From NCBI RefSeq assembly GCF_000955975.1, contig NZ_JYJF01000004.1:1-64000 (forward strand): a stretch of 64,000 bases of DNA. Reading direction: 5' to 3'. Positions 15,414 to 26,011 of this stretch are shown here, piece by piece. Position 1 is the first letter of the stretch; every line of letters starts with the position of its first letter. Below the pieces are notes generated by a model. The model searched no databases. It was not told the DNA's origin and saw nothing but the letters and a program-made list of their open reading frames with translations. Made by a program: the position numbers and the translations under genes. The stretch comes from Saccharothrix sp. ST-888. GTDB taxonomy: Bacteria; Actinomycetota; Actinomycetes; Streptomycetales; Streptomycetaceae.

Positions 15414-16176
15414 GTCCGCCGTGCCGGCGCCGCGCGGGGCGAAGCGCGGCCGCTCGCGCCGGATCCCGCCGCGCTTCTACTTCTCGCTGCGCAGCCCGTA
15501 CTCCTGGCTCGCCTACCGCGATCTCCTGGACCGGTACGGCGAGCTGGCCGGACGGCTGGAGTGGCGGCCGTTCTTCGAGCCGGACGAGCAGAGCGCCAAG
15601 GCCCTGGCGGAGGCCGGCGGCAGCTTCCCGTACGTGGCGATGTCGCGGGCCAAGCACCTCTACATCCTCCAGGACGTCCGCCGGCTCGCGGGCGAGCGAG
15701 GGCTCCGGATGGCCTGGCCGATCGATCACGAACCCTGCTGGGAGGTGCCGCACCTGGCCTATCTGGCGGCCCTCGACGCGGGCCGCGGACCGGAGTTCAT
15801 CGCTGCCTCCCACCGGGCCCGGTGGGAGGAGGGCCGGGACATCTGCGACCGGTCGGTGATCGCCGAGCTGGCCGCCGAGCTCGGCCTGCCGGGCGGGCGG
15901 CTGGCCTCGGCGGCCGACGACCGGCAGCTGCGGGCCCGAGGCGTGCAGGCGCTGCTCGCGGTGGACCGGGACGGCGTCTTCGGGGTGCCGTTCTTCGTCG
16001 ACCGCTACGACAAGTACTGGGGCGTCGACCGGCTGCCCGCCTTCGCCGCCGCCCTCGACGGCGCCCTCGACGGCGGCAGCGCGGCAGTCCGGCAGCAGCC
16101 CGCCGCCGCGCTGGCGGAGGCGCGGCCCACGGCTGCGCCGGGCGGCGACGCGGGGCACGCCGGAGGTTGCGGCTGA
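15406..16176 (+). CDS. DsbA-fold HCCA-isomerase-like protein
   Basis: A 256-residue thioredoxin-fold protein of the 2-hydroxychromene-2-carboxylate isomerase/GST-kappa type. FYFSLRSPYSWLAYRDL has Ser-Pro (Ser30) where DsbA would have CxxC, and the C-terminal GVPFFVDRYDKYWGVDRL is typical. Known relatives use a thiol cofactor to isomerise double bonds. Here it could set a cis double bond in an enoyl chain (inference). The start is a TTG at 15406 with GGGGG upstream and overlapping the FabG stop; GTG 15421 is a possible alternative but has no ribosome site. The Ala-rich tail (about 230-256) looks disordered. Confidence 0.7.
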   Translation: MSESAVPAPRGAKRGRSRRIPPRFYFSLRSPYSWLAYRDLLDRYGELAGRLEWRPFFEPDEQSAKALAEAGGSFPYVAMSRAKHLYILQDVRRLAGERGLRMAWPIDHEPCWEVPHLAYLAALDAGRGPEFIAASHRARWEEGRDICDRSVIAELAAELGLPGGRLASAADDRQLRARGVQALLAVDRDGVFGVPFFVDRYDKYWGVDRLPAFAAALDGALDGGSAAVRQQPAAALAEARPTAAPGGDAGHAGGCG

Positions 16177-16247
16177 CGCCCAACTGGGCTGTGCCGTATG
16201 CATAATGAGGTCGGGGGACATGTCACCGTGACCGGGGGAGGACTCAG
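16177..16247 (+). promoter_or_regulatory. Short intergenic leader with possible secondary promoter
   Basis: Seventy-one bases containing an AT-richer patch (GTATGCATAATGAG, 16196-16209) that could be a -10 element, followed by the ribosome site GGGGGAGGACTCAG before ATG 16248. It breaks an otherwise overlapping operon, so the last tailoring genes may also have their own promoter. Confidence 0.25.
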
Positions 16248-17234
16248 ATGGACGGTAGTGCACAGGACCCGGTGGACCCCGGCGGGACGGCCGGGGCGCC
16301 GCCCGCTTCCCGCCCGCACCGGGTGACTCCGCTGACCAGGGCCATTGCCGCGCTGGCCGTCCCGGTGGTCCCGCTGTACGCGGCCTTCCTCTCGTACCTC
16401 GTCTTCCATCCGCCGCGCCGTCCCCACCACCGGACTCCCGAGCAATTCGGCCTCGATGCGGAGGAGTTGCTGATCCCGCTGGACGACGGCCCGGCCGGCC
16501 GGGGGCGGAGCCTGCACATCTGGCTCTGCCCCGGCGGCCCGGACCGGGTGGTGGTGGTCGGGCACGGAATCGGCCTGAGCAAGTCGGCGAGCCTGGCCCA
16601 GGCGCAGTTCCTGCACGAGGCCGGTTACACGGTGGCCATGTTCGACCACCGCAACCACGGCCGCAGCGGTACGGACCGGGCCTCCTGGGGCCTGAGCCGT
16701 CGGCACACCGACGATGTGGCGGCGGTGCTGGACCACCTGCGCCGCAAGGCCGGGTACGCCGACGCCAGGTTCGCGGTCTTCGGCTTCTCGTTCTCCACCT
16801 TCCCGTCGCTCTATCTGCTCCGGCGCCCGGACTGCGCGGTGGACGCGATCATCTGCGACAGTGGCCCGGCGCTCGAACTGCCGCCGCTGTTCCGGAACTT
16901 CGTCCTGGCCAAGGGGGTTCCGGTGCCCGCGCCGCTGCGCACCGAGCCGTCGCTGGGGCTGCTGGGCCGGGTGTTCGGCTCGATCGGCACGGCGATGCTG
17001 CACGCCGAGTGGCCGCCACCGGCCGAGGACGCCTACCTGCGGACACCGGTGCTGATGCTGGCGGGCGACAGCGACAGCATCATCCCGGTGGAGGGGGTCC
17101 GCGCGCTCGCCGACCGCTACCCCGGGGCCGAGGTGCGGGTGCTCCCGGGGACGGGGCACCTGCAGGGGATGAAGACCGCCCCGGAGGAGTACCGCAGCGC
17201 CGTACTCGACTTCCTCAAGCGGGCGTTGGGGTAG
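16248..17234 (+). CDS. Alpha/beta hydrolase 3, paralogue of the one at 9162
   Basis: A 328-residue hydrolase with an N-terminal hydrophobic segment (about residues 22-50) that may anchor it in the membrane. Visible catalytic parts are VVVGHGIG, the elbow GFSFSTF (Ser nucleophile), GDSDSII (Asp) and GTGHLQ (His). RNHGRSG, CDSGP and the FSFST elbow are shared with the hydrolase at 9162, so the two probably descend from a duplication and may form a functional pair. The following SRPBCC gene starts 8 bases downstream. Substrate unknown; a role in releasing or esterifying a lipid-like product is plausible. Confidence 0.65.
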   Translation: MDGSAQDPVDPGGTAGAPPASRPHRVTPLTRAIAALAVPVVPLYAAFLSYLVFHPPRRPHHRTPEQFGLDAEELLIPLDDGPAGRGRSLHIWLCPGGPDRVVVVGHGIGLSKSASLAQAQFLHEAGYTVAMFDHRNHGRSGTDRASWGLSRRHTDDVAAVLDHLRRKAGYADARFAVFGFSFSTFPSLYLLRRPDCAVDAIICDSGPALELPPLFRNFVLAKGVPVPAPLRTEPSLGLLGRVFGSIGTAMLHAEWPPPAEDAYLRTPVLMLAGDSDSIIPVEGVRALADRYPGAEVRVLPGTGHLQGMKTAPEEYRSAVLDFLKRALG

Positions 17235-17242
17235 CGGCCGCG

Positions 17243-17779
17243 ATGCGCAACCCACGGGTCTGGGGCACCCGCCCCGAGGAGCTGACGGCCGGCTACCCCT
17301 GCGACGGTCTGCTGGCCGGGCCGGTGCAGGAGTGGTTCCGGGCCGTCACGGTACGGGCCGATCCGGACACCGTCTTCCGCTGGCTGTGCCAGCTGAAGGT
17401 CGCGCCGTACAGCTACGACAGCCTCGACAACTTCGGCCGGCGCAGTCCCAAGGAGCTGACGCCGGGGGCGGATTCGCTGGAGCGCGGGCAGCGGGTCATG
17501 ACCATCTTCGAGCTCACCTGCTTCGAGCCGGGCCGCCATCTCACCATGGTGATGGAGACCCCCTGGGCGCGACGGCTGTTCGGCGACTACGCGCTCAGCT
17601 ACACCGTGTCCGGGGACGCCGCCGGCCACACCAGGCTGGTGGTCAAGATGCGGGTGCGCCACGGCACCGGGCTGATCGGGTCGATCCGGGACCGGGCGAT
17701 GCCCTGGGGCGACCTCCTGATGATGTCGCGGCAGCTGAACACCCTCCGCGAGCTGGCGGAGCGGAGCGCCCGGCCATAG
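17243..17779 (+). CDS. SRPBCC-family (START-like) protein
   Basis: A 178-residue protein with the helix-grip pattern of the SRPBCC superfamily: TVRADPDTVFRWLCQL, a strand-rich middle with ELTCFEPGRHLTMVMET, and a C-terminal helix (LLMMSRQLNTLREL). Such proteins bind hydrophobic ligands and include polyketide cyclases, but also many with no catalytic role, so no reaction is claimed. The stop TAG takes its last base from the left end of the MITE-like element at 17779, so the natural C-terminus could have been altered by the insertion. Confidence 0.65.
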   Translation: MRNPRVWGTRPEELTAGYPCDGLLAGPVQEWFRAVTVRADPDTVFRWLCQLKVAPYSYDSLDNFGRRSPKELTPGADSLERGQRVMTIFELTCFEPGRHLTMVMETPWARRLFGDYALSYTVSGDAAGHTRLVVKMRVRHGTGLIGSIRDRAMPWGDLLMMSRQLNTLRELAERSARP

Positions 17780-18008
17780 GGCCCGTCTTCAAACTCCCGC
17801 CTGCCGGGCAACACCGGGGCACGTACCTCGCCGCGTTGTCGTCGGTCGCCGATGGCCTCCAGCCTCCGGCCGGGCGGTGCCCCCACCGCATGGACTCTCC
17901 CCCAGCCTTCGGCCGGGAGGTACCCCCATCCTCCGCCTTGCGATGCACGCACCCCGACGCCGCCCGGCCCGCCCTCCGGGCGGACGACGGGAGTTCGAAG
18001 ACGGGCCC
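17779..18008. mobile_element. MITE-like element with 21-bp terminal inverted repeats
   Basis: A 230-bp non-coding segment bounded by near-perfect inverted repeats at 17779-17799 and 17988-18008, beginning GGGCCCGTCTTC and matching at 20 of 21 positions. Inside are two diverged direct copies of about 27 bp (starting CCAGCCTCCGGCC and CCAGCCTTCGGCC). There is no reading frame for a transposase, so it would move only in trans. No target-site duplication was evident at the edges. It lies between the last tailoring gene and the exporter. It could act as a transcription-terminating structure when transcribed, because the ends can pair. Confidence 0.6.
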
Positions 18009-18136
18009 AAGGCCGCCGCCCACCGAAATGGCAGGTAACTGCCAAGCAGCCGGGATTCGTTGACCGTCGATCGGCAGCATGAGGACGATTGGTCGCGGCG
18101 CGGCGGGTCCGCGAACCGATTCCGAGAGGTACTCCC
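18009..18136 (+). promoter_or_regulatory. Leader of the MFS exporter gene
   Basis: A 128-bp segment between the MITE-like element and the transporter. It holds a small inverted repeat GGCAG-GTAA-CTGCC (about 18030-18043), which could be an operator, and the ribosome site GAGAGGT before ATG 18137. No clear promoter hexamers. Confidence 0.25.
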
Positions 18137-19687
18137 ATGGTTCAGCAGCTCGCCGGGCACGAGTCGGAACAGGACGGGGTGAAGGCCCCGGCCCCGCCGG
18201 GACTCCGGCGGTGGTTCGCGCTCGGTGTCCTGATCCTCGCCCAGCTGACCGTCTGGCTGGACAACACCATCCTGAACGTGGCCCTGAACACCCTGGCCTC
18301 ACCGGACGAGGGAATCGGCGCCACCACCAACCAGCTCCAGTGGAGCATCAGTTCCTACACCCTGATCTTCGCCGTGATGCTGTTCACCGGCGGTGCGCTC
18401 GGCGACCGCTACGGCCACCGCAAGCTGCTGCTGACCGGCATGGTGGTCTTCGCCGCCGCCTCGCTCTGGGCCGGGCTGTCGACCACCGCGCCCCAACTGA
18501 TCACCGCCCGCGGTGCGATGGGCATCGGCAGCGCGCTGATCATGCCGGCCACGCTGTCCCTGCTCGCGGTGGTCTTCGACGAGCGGGAGCGCCCGCTGGC
18601 CATCGCGATCTGGTCCGGCGCCAGCGGTCTGGCGATCGCGGCCGGTCCGCTGGTCGGCGGCGCGCTGCTGGAACGGTTCTGGTGGGGCTCGGTGTTCCTG
18701 GTGAACCTGCCGCTGGTCGGTATCGCCCTGATCGGCGCACTGTTCCTGCTCCCGGCGGCCCGGACCGTGCACCGGGTCAAGCTCGACCCGCTCGGCGTGC
18801 TGCTGTCCACCGTCGGTCTGCTGGCCGTCGTCTACGGCATCATCGAGGGCGGCCACCGCAGCGACTGGACCAGCCCGGTGGTGCTCGGCACGATCATCAG
18901 CGGCCTGGTCGTGCTGGCCGTCTTCGTCCGGGTCGAACTCCGGGTGGAGAACCCGAGCTTCGACGTCCGGCTGTTCGCCAGCAGCAAGTTCGCGGGCGCC
19001 AGTGTGGCGGTGATGCTCACCTTCTTCAGCCTCAGCGGGTCGATGTTCTACACCTCCTTCTACCTGCAGGGGGCGCTGTCGCAGACCCCCTTCGAGGCCG
19101 GTCTCAACCTGGTCCCGGTGGCCGTCGGTGTGCTGCTGGGCGCGCCCCTCTCGGCGCCGCTGGTCCGCAGGCTGGGAGTCGGTCCGGTGGTGGCGGCGGC
19201 GATGCTCGTCGCGGCGGTGACCTTCCTCGCCTATCTGGGGCTGGGGCTGCACACCGCGATGGCGTGGTTCTGGCTGCTGCTGCTGGTGCAGGGGCTGGCG
19301 ATGGGCGCCGCCGTCGCGCCGACCACCGAGGCCGTCATGTCGGTGCTGCCGCCGGACCGCACCGGCGCCGGATCGGCGGTCAACAACTCCATGCGGCAGA
19401 TCGGCGGAGTGCTCGGCGTCGCGGTCCTGGGCTCGCTGCTGAGCAGCACCTACAGCGCGGACGTGGCGCCCAAGCTGGCGGCGCTCCCCGCGCCGGTGGC
19501 GGCGGTGGCGAAGGAGTCCGCCGAGGCGACCCGCCAGGTCGCCGGGAAGGCCGGCCTCCCGCAGCTGGTGGACGCGGCCGACCGGAGCTTCCTGCACGCC
19601 ATGCACGTGACCTCGGTGGTCGGCGCGATCGTGGGCGGACTCGGCGCCGTGGTCATCTGGTTCGCCTTCCGGCGGGCCCGGAGCTGA
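18137..19687 (+). CDS. MFS exporter, DHA2 (14-TM drug:H+ antiporter) family
   Basis: A 516-residue membrane protein with the DHA2 hallmarks: LTVWLDNTILNVAL in the first membrane helix (motif D1), GGALGDRYGHRKLLL in the loop between helices 2 and 3 (motif A), ASGLAIAAGPLVGGALLE (motif C), and about 14 hydrophobic segments. These proteins expel amphipathic drugs using the proton gradient. Being next to the biosynthetic genes it probably exports or gives resistance to the product. It ends 7 bases before a convergent gene. ATG 18137 follows GAGAGG; the same frame is open further upstream but only over the leader. Confidence 0.88.
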   Translation: MVQQLAGHESEQDGVKAPAPPGLRRWFALGVLILAQLTVWLDNTILNVALNTLASPDEGIGATTNQLQWSISSYTLIFAVMLFTGGALGDRYGHRKLLLTGMVVFAAASLWAGLSTTAPQLITARGAMGIGSALIMPATLSLLAVVFDERERPLAIAIWSGASGLAIAAGPLVGGALLERFWWGSVFLVNLPLVGIALIGALFLLPAARTVHRVKLDPLGVLLSTVGLLAVVYGIIEGGHRSDWTSPVVLGTIISGLVVLAVFVRVELRVENPSFDVRLFASSKFAGASVAVMLTFFSLSGSMFYTSFYLQGALSQTPFEAGLNLVPVAVGVLLGAPLSAPLVRRLGVGPVVAAAMLVAAVTFLAYLGLGLHTAMAWFWLLLLVQGLAMGAAVAPTTEAVMSVLPPDRTGAGSAVNNSMRQIGGVLGVAVLGSLLSSTYSADVAPKLAALPAPVAAVAKESAEATRQVAGKAGLPQLVDAADRSFLHAMHVTSVVGAIVGGLGAVVIWFAFRRARS

Positions 19688-19694
19688 GGCCGGA

Positions 19695-20531
19695 TCAGGC
19701 CGTCAAGACCTCGGCCGGCTCGGTGGACGGCGTCCGGGGGTCCAGGCCGACCCGGTGCCAGGCACCGCTGCCCGGTACGGAGTTGAAGTCGTACCGGGCT
19801 TCGGCCGGCCCGAGTGCGACCAGCGAGACGGACGTGCTGCCCCAGATCCGCCCGTCGCCGAAGTCGCGGCGCTGGATCAGGGCGGCCGGGTCGTCGAGGT
19901 CCAGTCCGTCACCGGCGGCGATCGGCAGCCACTGGCCCCACGCCTCACCGGTCGGGGCGCCGGTCGGGCTCACGGTCGGTTCCGGACGCGCGGCGGCCGC
20001 CAGGCGGGGACGGAAGTGCGCGACCCGCGCGGCCATCATCCCGCCGGCCCGCTCCGAGGCCGTACGGTTGGCCGCCCGGCCCTCCAGTCCGTCGTTGACC
20101 ACGACATGCAGTCCGGGCGGCAGCAGCCGCTCCACCAGCTCGTGCCCGGACCAGCTCAGCACCCGGACCTCACCGGCCTGTGCGCAGACGAGATGGAACG
20201 GGTCGTACCGCTCCGGATCGAGCAGGTCGAGGCCGCCGTCGGCCACGGCCATCAGCGGCAGGTCCCCGCGCGACAGGCGCACCGTCGGGTCGGCCGCCGG
20301 ACCGAAGCCGTTGAGGAGGCAGGCCATCCTGGGCGGCTCACCGGCGCTGCCCGGATTCAGCGCGAGCCAGCTGCCGCCCGCCAGCAGATCCTGGCCGCCG
20401 ACCAGGGCGGGCCGTGACGGCCAGTACCGGTCCGGTGGCAGCCAGTCCCGGCCGGCGTACTCGTCCCGTACGGAGAGGACGACAACCGGCGTGGGAGAGC
20501 CCGGATCTATGCTGACGAACGCAGTGCACAC
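19695..20531 (-). CDS. NRDE/TANGO2-family protein
   Basis: A 278-residue protein beginning (GTG) MCTAFVSI, with Cys2 in the position of the N-terminal nucleophile of the NRDE family, followed by RDEYAGRDW and GGQDLLAGGSWLAL, the variant NRDE and GGTWLG motifs. Cellular role in bacteria is not established (the human homologue TANGO2 has been linked to membrane and haem/lipid handling). It converges tail-to-tail with the exporter and diverges from the sulfurtransferase gene across a 199-bp spacer. Probably a chromosomal gene, not part of the polyketide pathway. Confidence 0.75.
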   Translation of the reverse strand: MCTAFVSIDPGSPTPVVVLSVRDEYAGRDWLPPDRYWPSRPALVGGQDLLAGGSWLALNPGSAGEPPRMACLLNGFGPAADPTVRLSRGDLPLMAVADGGLDLLDPERYDPFHLVCAQAGEVRVLSWSGHELVERLLPPGLHVVVNDGLEGRAANRTASERAGGMMAARVAHFRPRLAAAARPEPTVSPTGAPTGEAWGQWLPIAAGDGLDLDDPAALIQRRDFGDGRIWGSTSVSLVALGPAEARYDFNSVPGSGAWHRVGLDPRTPSTEPAEVLTA

Positions 20532-20613
20532 GACGGGCCCTTCGGCTTGGATCTACCGCTGTCAGCCATTGTGTACCGAAAATTCGTGCCAGAAACGCGC
20601 AGATGTTCGGGAA

Positions 20614-20642
20614 TTGACACGTTCGCGGACCGCTGCGATCTT
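20614..20642 (+). promoter_or_regulatory. Candidate sigma70-type promoter for the sulfurtransferase gene
   Basis: A consensus -35 hexamer TTGACA (20614-20619) is followed after 17 bases by GATCTT (20637-20642), a weak -10. It lies 89 bases before ATG 20731 in a divergent intergenic region that is richer in A/T than the coding DNA. Confidence 0.4.
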
Positions 20643-20730
20643 GGCGTGGCTACGCCGACCGGCCTGCCGACCGCTCCGGGCGACCGGATCCGGACCGGAC
20701 ACCGCCGGAGCCGAAGAACGAAGGTGCGCG

Positions 20731-21573
20731 ATGAGTCCGCTGCCCGTCCCCGGCCCCCTGGTCACCGTCGACTGGCTCGCGGAGCGGCTGGACCACCCCG
20801 ATCTGATGGTGCTCGACGCAGGTGTGGGCGCCCACCGCAACGCGGAGCTGCGGATCCCGGGCGCGCGGCCGTTCGACATCGACGGCGCGCTGTCCGACCA
20901 GGCGAGCCCCGTGCCCCACACGATGCCCGGCACGGAGCACTTCACCGGGCAGCTGCGCGCGCTCGGGGTGAACAACCGCAGCGCCGTCGTGGTCTACGAC
21001 GGCGCGGGCATCTACTCCAGCGCCCGCGCCTGGTGGATGCTGCGGGCGATGGGCTTCGACCGGGCCGCCGTCCTCGACGGCGGCCTGCCGGCCTGGATCG
21101 CCGCCGGCCTGCCCGTCCAGTCCGCGGCCCCGGCGGAACCGGTGCCCGGCGACTTCGCGGCCGAACCGCGCGAGGGCCTGATCGTCGACCGCACGGTGGT
21201 GCGGGCGGCGCTGTCCGACGACACCACGGCGGTCCTCGACGCCCGTACCCGGGAGCGCTTCACCGGGCAGGCGAAGGAGCCGCGGCCCGGGCTGCGGAGC
21301 GGCCACATGCCCGGTGCGCTGAACCTTCCGTTCGGCGACCTCCAGGAGGGCGGCCGGATGCTCCCCGCCGACGAACTCCGGGCCCGCTTCACCGAGCTGG
21401 CCGGGCAGCGCGAACGCCTGGTCTTCAGCTGCGGCTCCGGGGTCACCGCCTGCGTCCTGGCCCTGGCCGCCGACCTGGCCGGATTCCGCGACCTCGCCGT
21501 CTACGACGGATCCTGGAGCGAGTGGGGCCTGCCGTCCGACCTGCCCGTGGTGTCGCCGGCCCGACTCCGGTGA
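20731..21573 (+). CDS. sseA: 3-mercaptopyruvate/thiosulfate sulfurtransferase (two rhodanese domains)
   Basis: A 280-residue protein with an inactive N-terminal rhodanese domain (about 10-130) and a catalytic C-terminal one (about 150-275). The active loop is CGSGVT, the form found in 3-mercaptopyruvate sulfurtransferases, as opposed to the CRKGVT of thiosulfate-preferring rhodaneses. It forms a cysteine persulfide and hands sulfane sulfur to acceptors. Orthologues are common in streptomycetes, so it may be housekeeping, yet it lies about 1 kb beyond the exporter of a locus that contains DsrE-type sulfur carriers and could in principle feed them (inference). ATG 20731 has only a weak ribosome site (GAACGAAGG). 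Confidence 0.82.
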   Translation: MSPLPVPGPLVTVDWLAERLDHPDLMVLDAGVGAHRNAELRIPGARPFDIDGALSDQASPVPHTMPGTEHFTGQLRALGVNNRSAVVVYDGAGIYSSARAWWMLRAMGFDRAAVLDGGLPAWIAAGLPVQSAAPAEPVPGDFAAEPREGLIVDRTVVRAALSDDTTAVLDARTRERFTGQAKEPRPGLRSGHMPGALNLPFGDLQEGGRMLPADELRARFTELAGQRERLVFSCGSGVTACVLALAADLAGFRDLAVYDGSWSEWGLPSDLPVVSPARLR

Positions 21574-21585
21574 GCGGCCTGCGCC

Positions 21586-21864
21586 GTGGCCGGGGGCCGG
21601 TCAGGGCTGCTCGACCTCGACGAACTGCGCACCCTGTGCGCCCGTTCGCCCCTGCCGGTCAACGCCATGGCCGTTGCGGGCGGCCCGAGCGTCGCCGAGC
21701 TCACGGCGGCCGGGGTGCGCCGGATCAGCCTGGGCACGGCCCTGGCCCAGTCCGCCTACACCGCGGCCCATCGGGTCGCCGTGGAACTGCTCGGCCAGGG
21801 AAGCAACACGGCGCTGGACGGCTCGCTCGGCTTCGGCGAGCTGAACGGCCTCTTCCGCCGCTGA
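21586..21864 (+). pseudogene. C-terminal remnant of a PEP-mutase/isocitrate-lyase-family gene
   Basis: A 92-codon frame that aligns only with the last third of phosphoenolpyruvate-mutase-type proteins: DLDELRTLCARSPLPVNAMA, then GGPSVAELTAAGVRRISLG and the C-terminal helices. The TIM-barrel part with the catalytic Asp and Lys residues is missing; upstream sequence is the end of the sulfurtransferase gene. It starts 12 bases after that stop without a good ribosome site. It is therefore most likely a deletion remnant left when the DNA between the two genes was lost. Confidence 0.65.
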
Positions 21865-22130
21865 ACAGGCGCACCAGGAGCGCCTTCGGCGGTGCGGCCG
21901 CCCGGGGTTCCACCCGGGTCCACGGCACTGGTCCGCCTCGGTCGGTCCCGCCGGCTGCGTCGCCCGGCCGGACGAGTGGTCAAAGCCGGGTGCCGGGCGC
22001 GGTTCTCCTGGCTGCGTCGGGCTCCCGAACTCCTCTGCGCGGGCGCTCCGGCAGGCTACCGTTGAGCCGGACGCAACAGGCTTGGAGCGGTGGTGGACCT
22101 CTGCGCCGCGACGGACCGGGGGGATGTGGT
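21865..22130. other. Non-coding spacer before the STAND gene
   Basis: About 270 bases with no convincing gene. A G-rich stretch (GGACCGGGGGG) just before GTG 22131 is the probable ribosome site. No clear promoter or repeat was recognised. Confidence 0.4.
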
Positions 22131-24222
22131 GTGGTGGATCCGCTGTCGTTGTCGGCGGTGACGGCCTTCCTGGGCGCGGCCGGCGCGGGGATGGCCAACG
22201 AGGCGGGGAAGCGGGCCTGGGAGACGGTGGGTGGGCTGGTGGCCCGGGCGGTGGGCCGGGAGGTTCCGGCGCCGGCCGGGGCGGCGGAGCGGGAAGCGGT
22301 CGCCGGTCTGCTCATGGCGGCAGCCCTCCGTGACCCCGACCAGGCCAGGGCACTGGCCGCCGTGATGAGCAGGAACGGTACCGGCCGGGCGACGGTGCAC
22401 GGGGTACCGCGGCTGCTGCCGGCCTCGGCCCGCTTCTTCACCGACCGGAAGGGACCGCTGGCACTCCTCGACCGCGAGGCCGCTCGCAAGCCCGACGGGC
22501 TCCCGAAGGTGGCCGTCCTGCACGGCCCCGAGGGAATCGGCACCAGCTCCCTCGCCTTCCACTGGGGCGGTCGTGAAGTCGGCAGGTTCCCGGACGGAAG
22601 CCTGTACGCGGACCTCCGAGGCGGACCGGCTGTCAACGCCCCGACCACCGCCACGGTCCTGAGGCACTTCCTGCTCCAGCTCGGCGTACCGGCGGAGCAC
22701 GTTCCGCCTGCGGTCGAGGACCGGATCGATCTCTTCCGGACCGTGCTCGCGGGCCGGAGCCTGCTGGTCGTGCTCGACCACGCGCAGTCGGCCGCCCAGG
22801 TCCGGCCGCTGATCACGGCCGCGCCCGGGGTGTTCACCGTGATCGTCGCCCGTCGCCCGCTCACCGGCCTGGACGCGGTCACGATTCCGGTCGGCCCGCT
22901 GTCCGACAAGGACGCCAAACGCCTGTTGACCGAACTCGCCGGCAAGTCGGCCATGACGGCAGCCCGTGCCGCCCTGCCGTCGGTGCTGGAGCGTTGCGCG
23001 GGCTCCCCGTTCGCGCTGCGTGCCGCTGCCCCGCAGTTGGCGGATCCGCCGGTGCCGCCTCCTCCCGTCGCCGGCGGCGGCGCGGCGAGCGCGGGCGGCC
23101 CGGTGCGGGTGGCAGCCGAGCAGGCATATCGCCGGCTCGGACCGGAAGCGGCCAGAATCTACCGGCTGGGATCGCTGCGGCCCTGGCCCTCCCTCAGCGC
23201 GGCCGCAGCAGCTGCGACGGCCGACGTGTCAGAGGCCGAGGCGGGACGACTGATGGCCGAACTCGCCGATCTCCAACTGCTGGAGAGCACTGCGGACGGC
23301 CGCTACCGGTACCGTCCGGCGGTGCGTTCCCACGCGGAGGAGACCGCCGCCCGCGAGGACGGCCTGGCCGGGTGCGCCGCGACAGTGGCCCGTACGGTGG
23401 ACTGGTACCTGCGCTTCGCCGTCCAGGCGGACTACGCGGCGCTGAAGGAACGCTGGCATCTCGGTCCGCTCTACGGCGAGCTCGGACCAGGCGGATACGA
23501 GGGCGAGGGTGCGGCGATCGCCGCGCTGGCGGGCGAGTTGGGCAATCTGGTGGAAGCCGCGCTCGCCGCCGAGGAGTTCGGCCACTACGACATCGTCTGC
23601 CAAACCGTCGAGGCTCTCTGGGCGGTTCAGCTCAAGGCCGGTTGCCACGACGCCGTGCTTCCTGCGCTGCGGGCCGGGGTCCGCGCTGCCGGACGGCACT
23701 GCGCGGGCACCCGGATGGCCGGCCGGATGCACACCCAACTGGCCCTGGCCCTACTGGAGTCGCAGCGCTACGAGGAGGCCGAGAGCGAGCTGCTGGCAGC
23801 CGCGGACGACGAGGCCCGGGCCGGGCACGCGCGCGGTCGGGCGACCGCCATCGAGACTCTGGGCCTGCTGCGGCTGCGGCAGTGGCGCTTCCAGCCCGCA
23901 CTGGAGTGCTTCGAGGAGGCCGACCGGCTGCTCGGAGAGATCGGTCCTGCCGACGAGGGCGCCGCCGATCTGCCGCGTGCCCGCGCGCTGTTGCGACGCC
24001 ATCGGGGACGGGCCCTGCGGGGCCTCGGCCGATTCGACGCGGCGGGTCAACGGCTCGGGACGGCGCTGGAATTCTTCCGGGAGACCGGGGAGCGCTACAA
24101 CACGGCCCGGGTGCTGACGGACCTCGCCGAGATCCATCTCGACAGGTTCGACCACGTTGCGGCGCTCCCGCTGATCGACGAGGCCACCGCTCTGCTGAGC
24201 CGGGAGAACGCCACGATCCACG

Positions 24223-26011
<1,789 letters not shown>

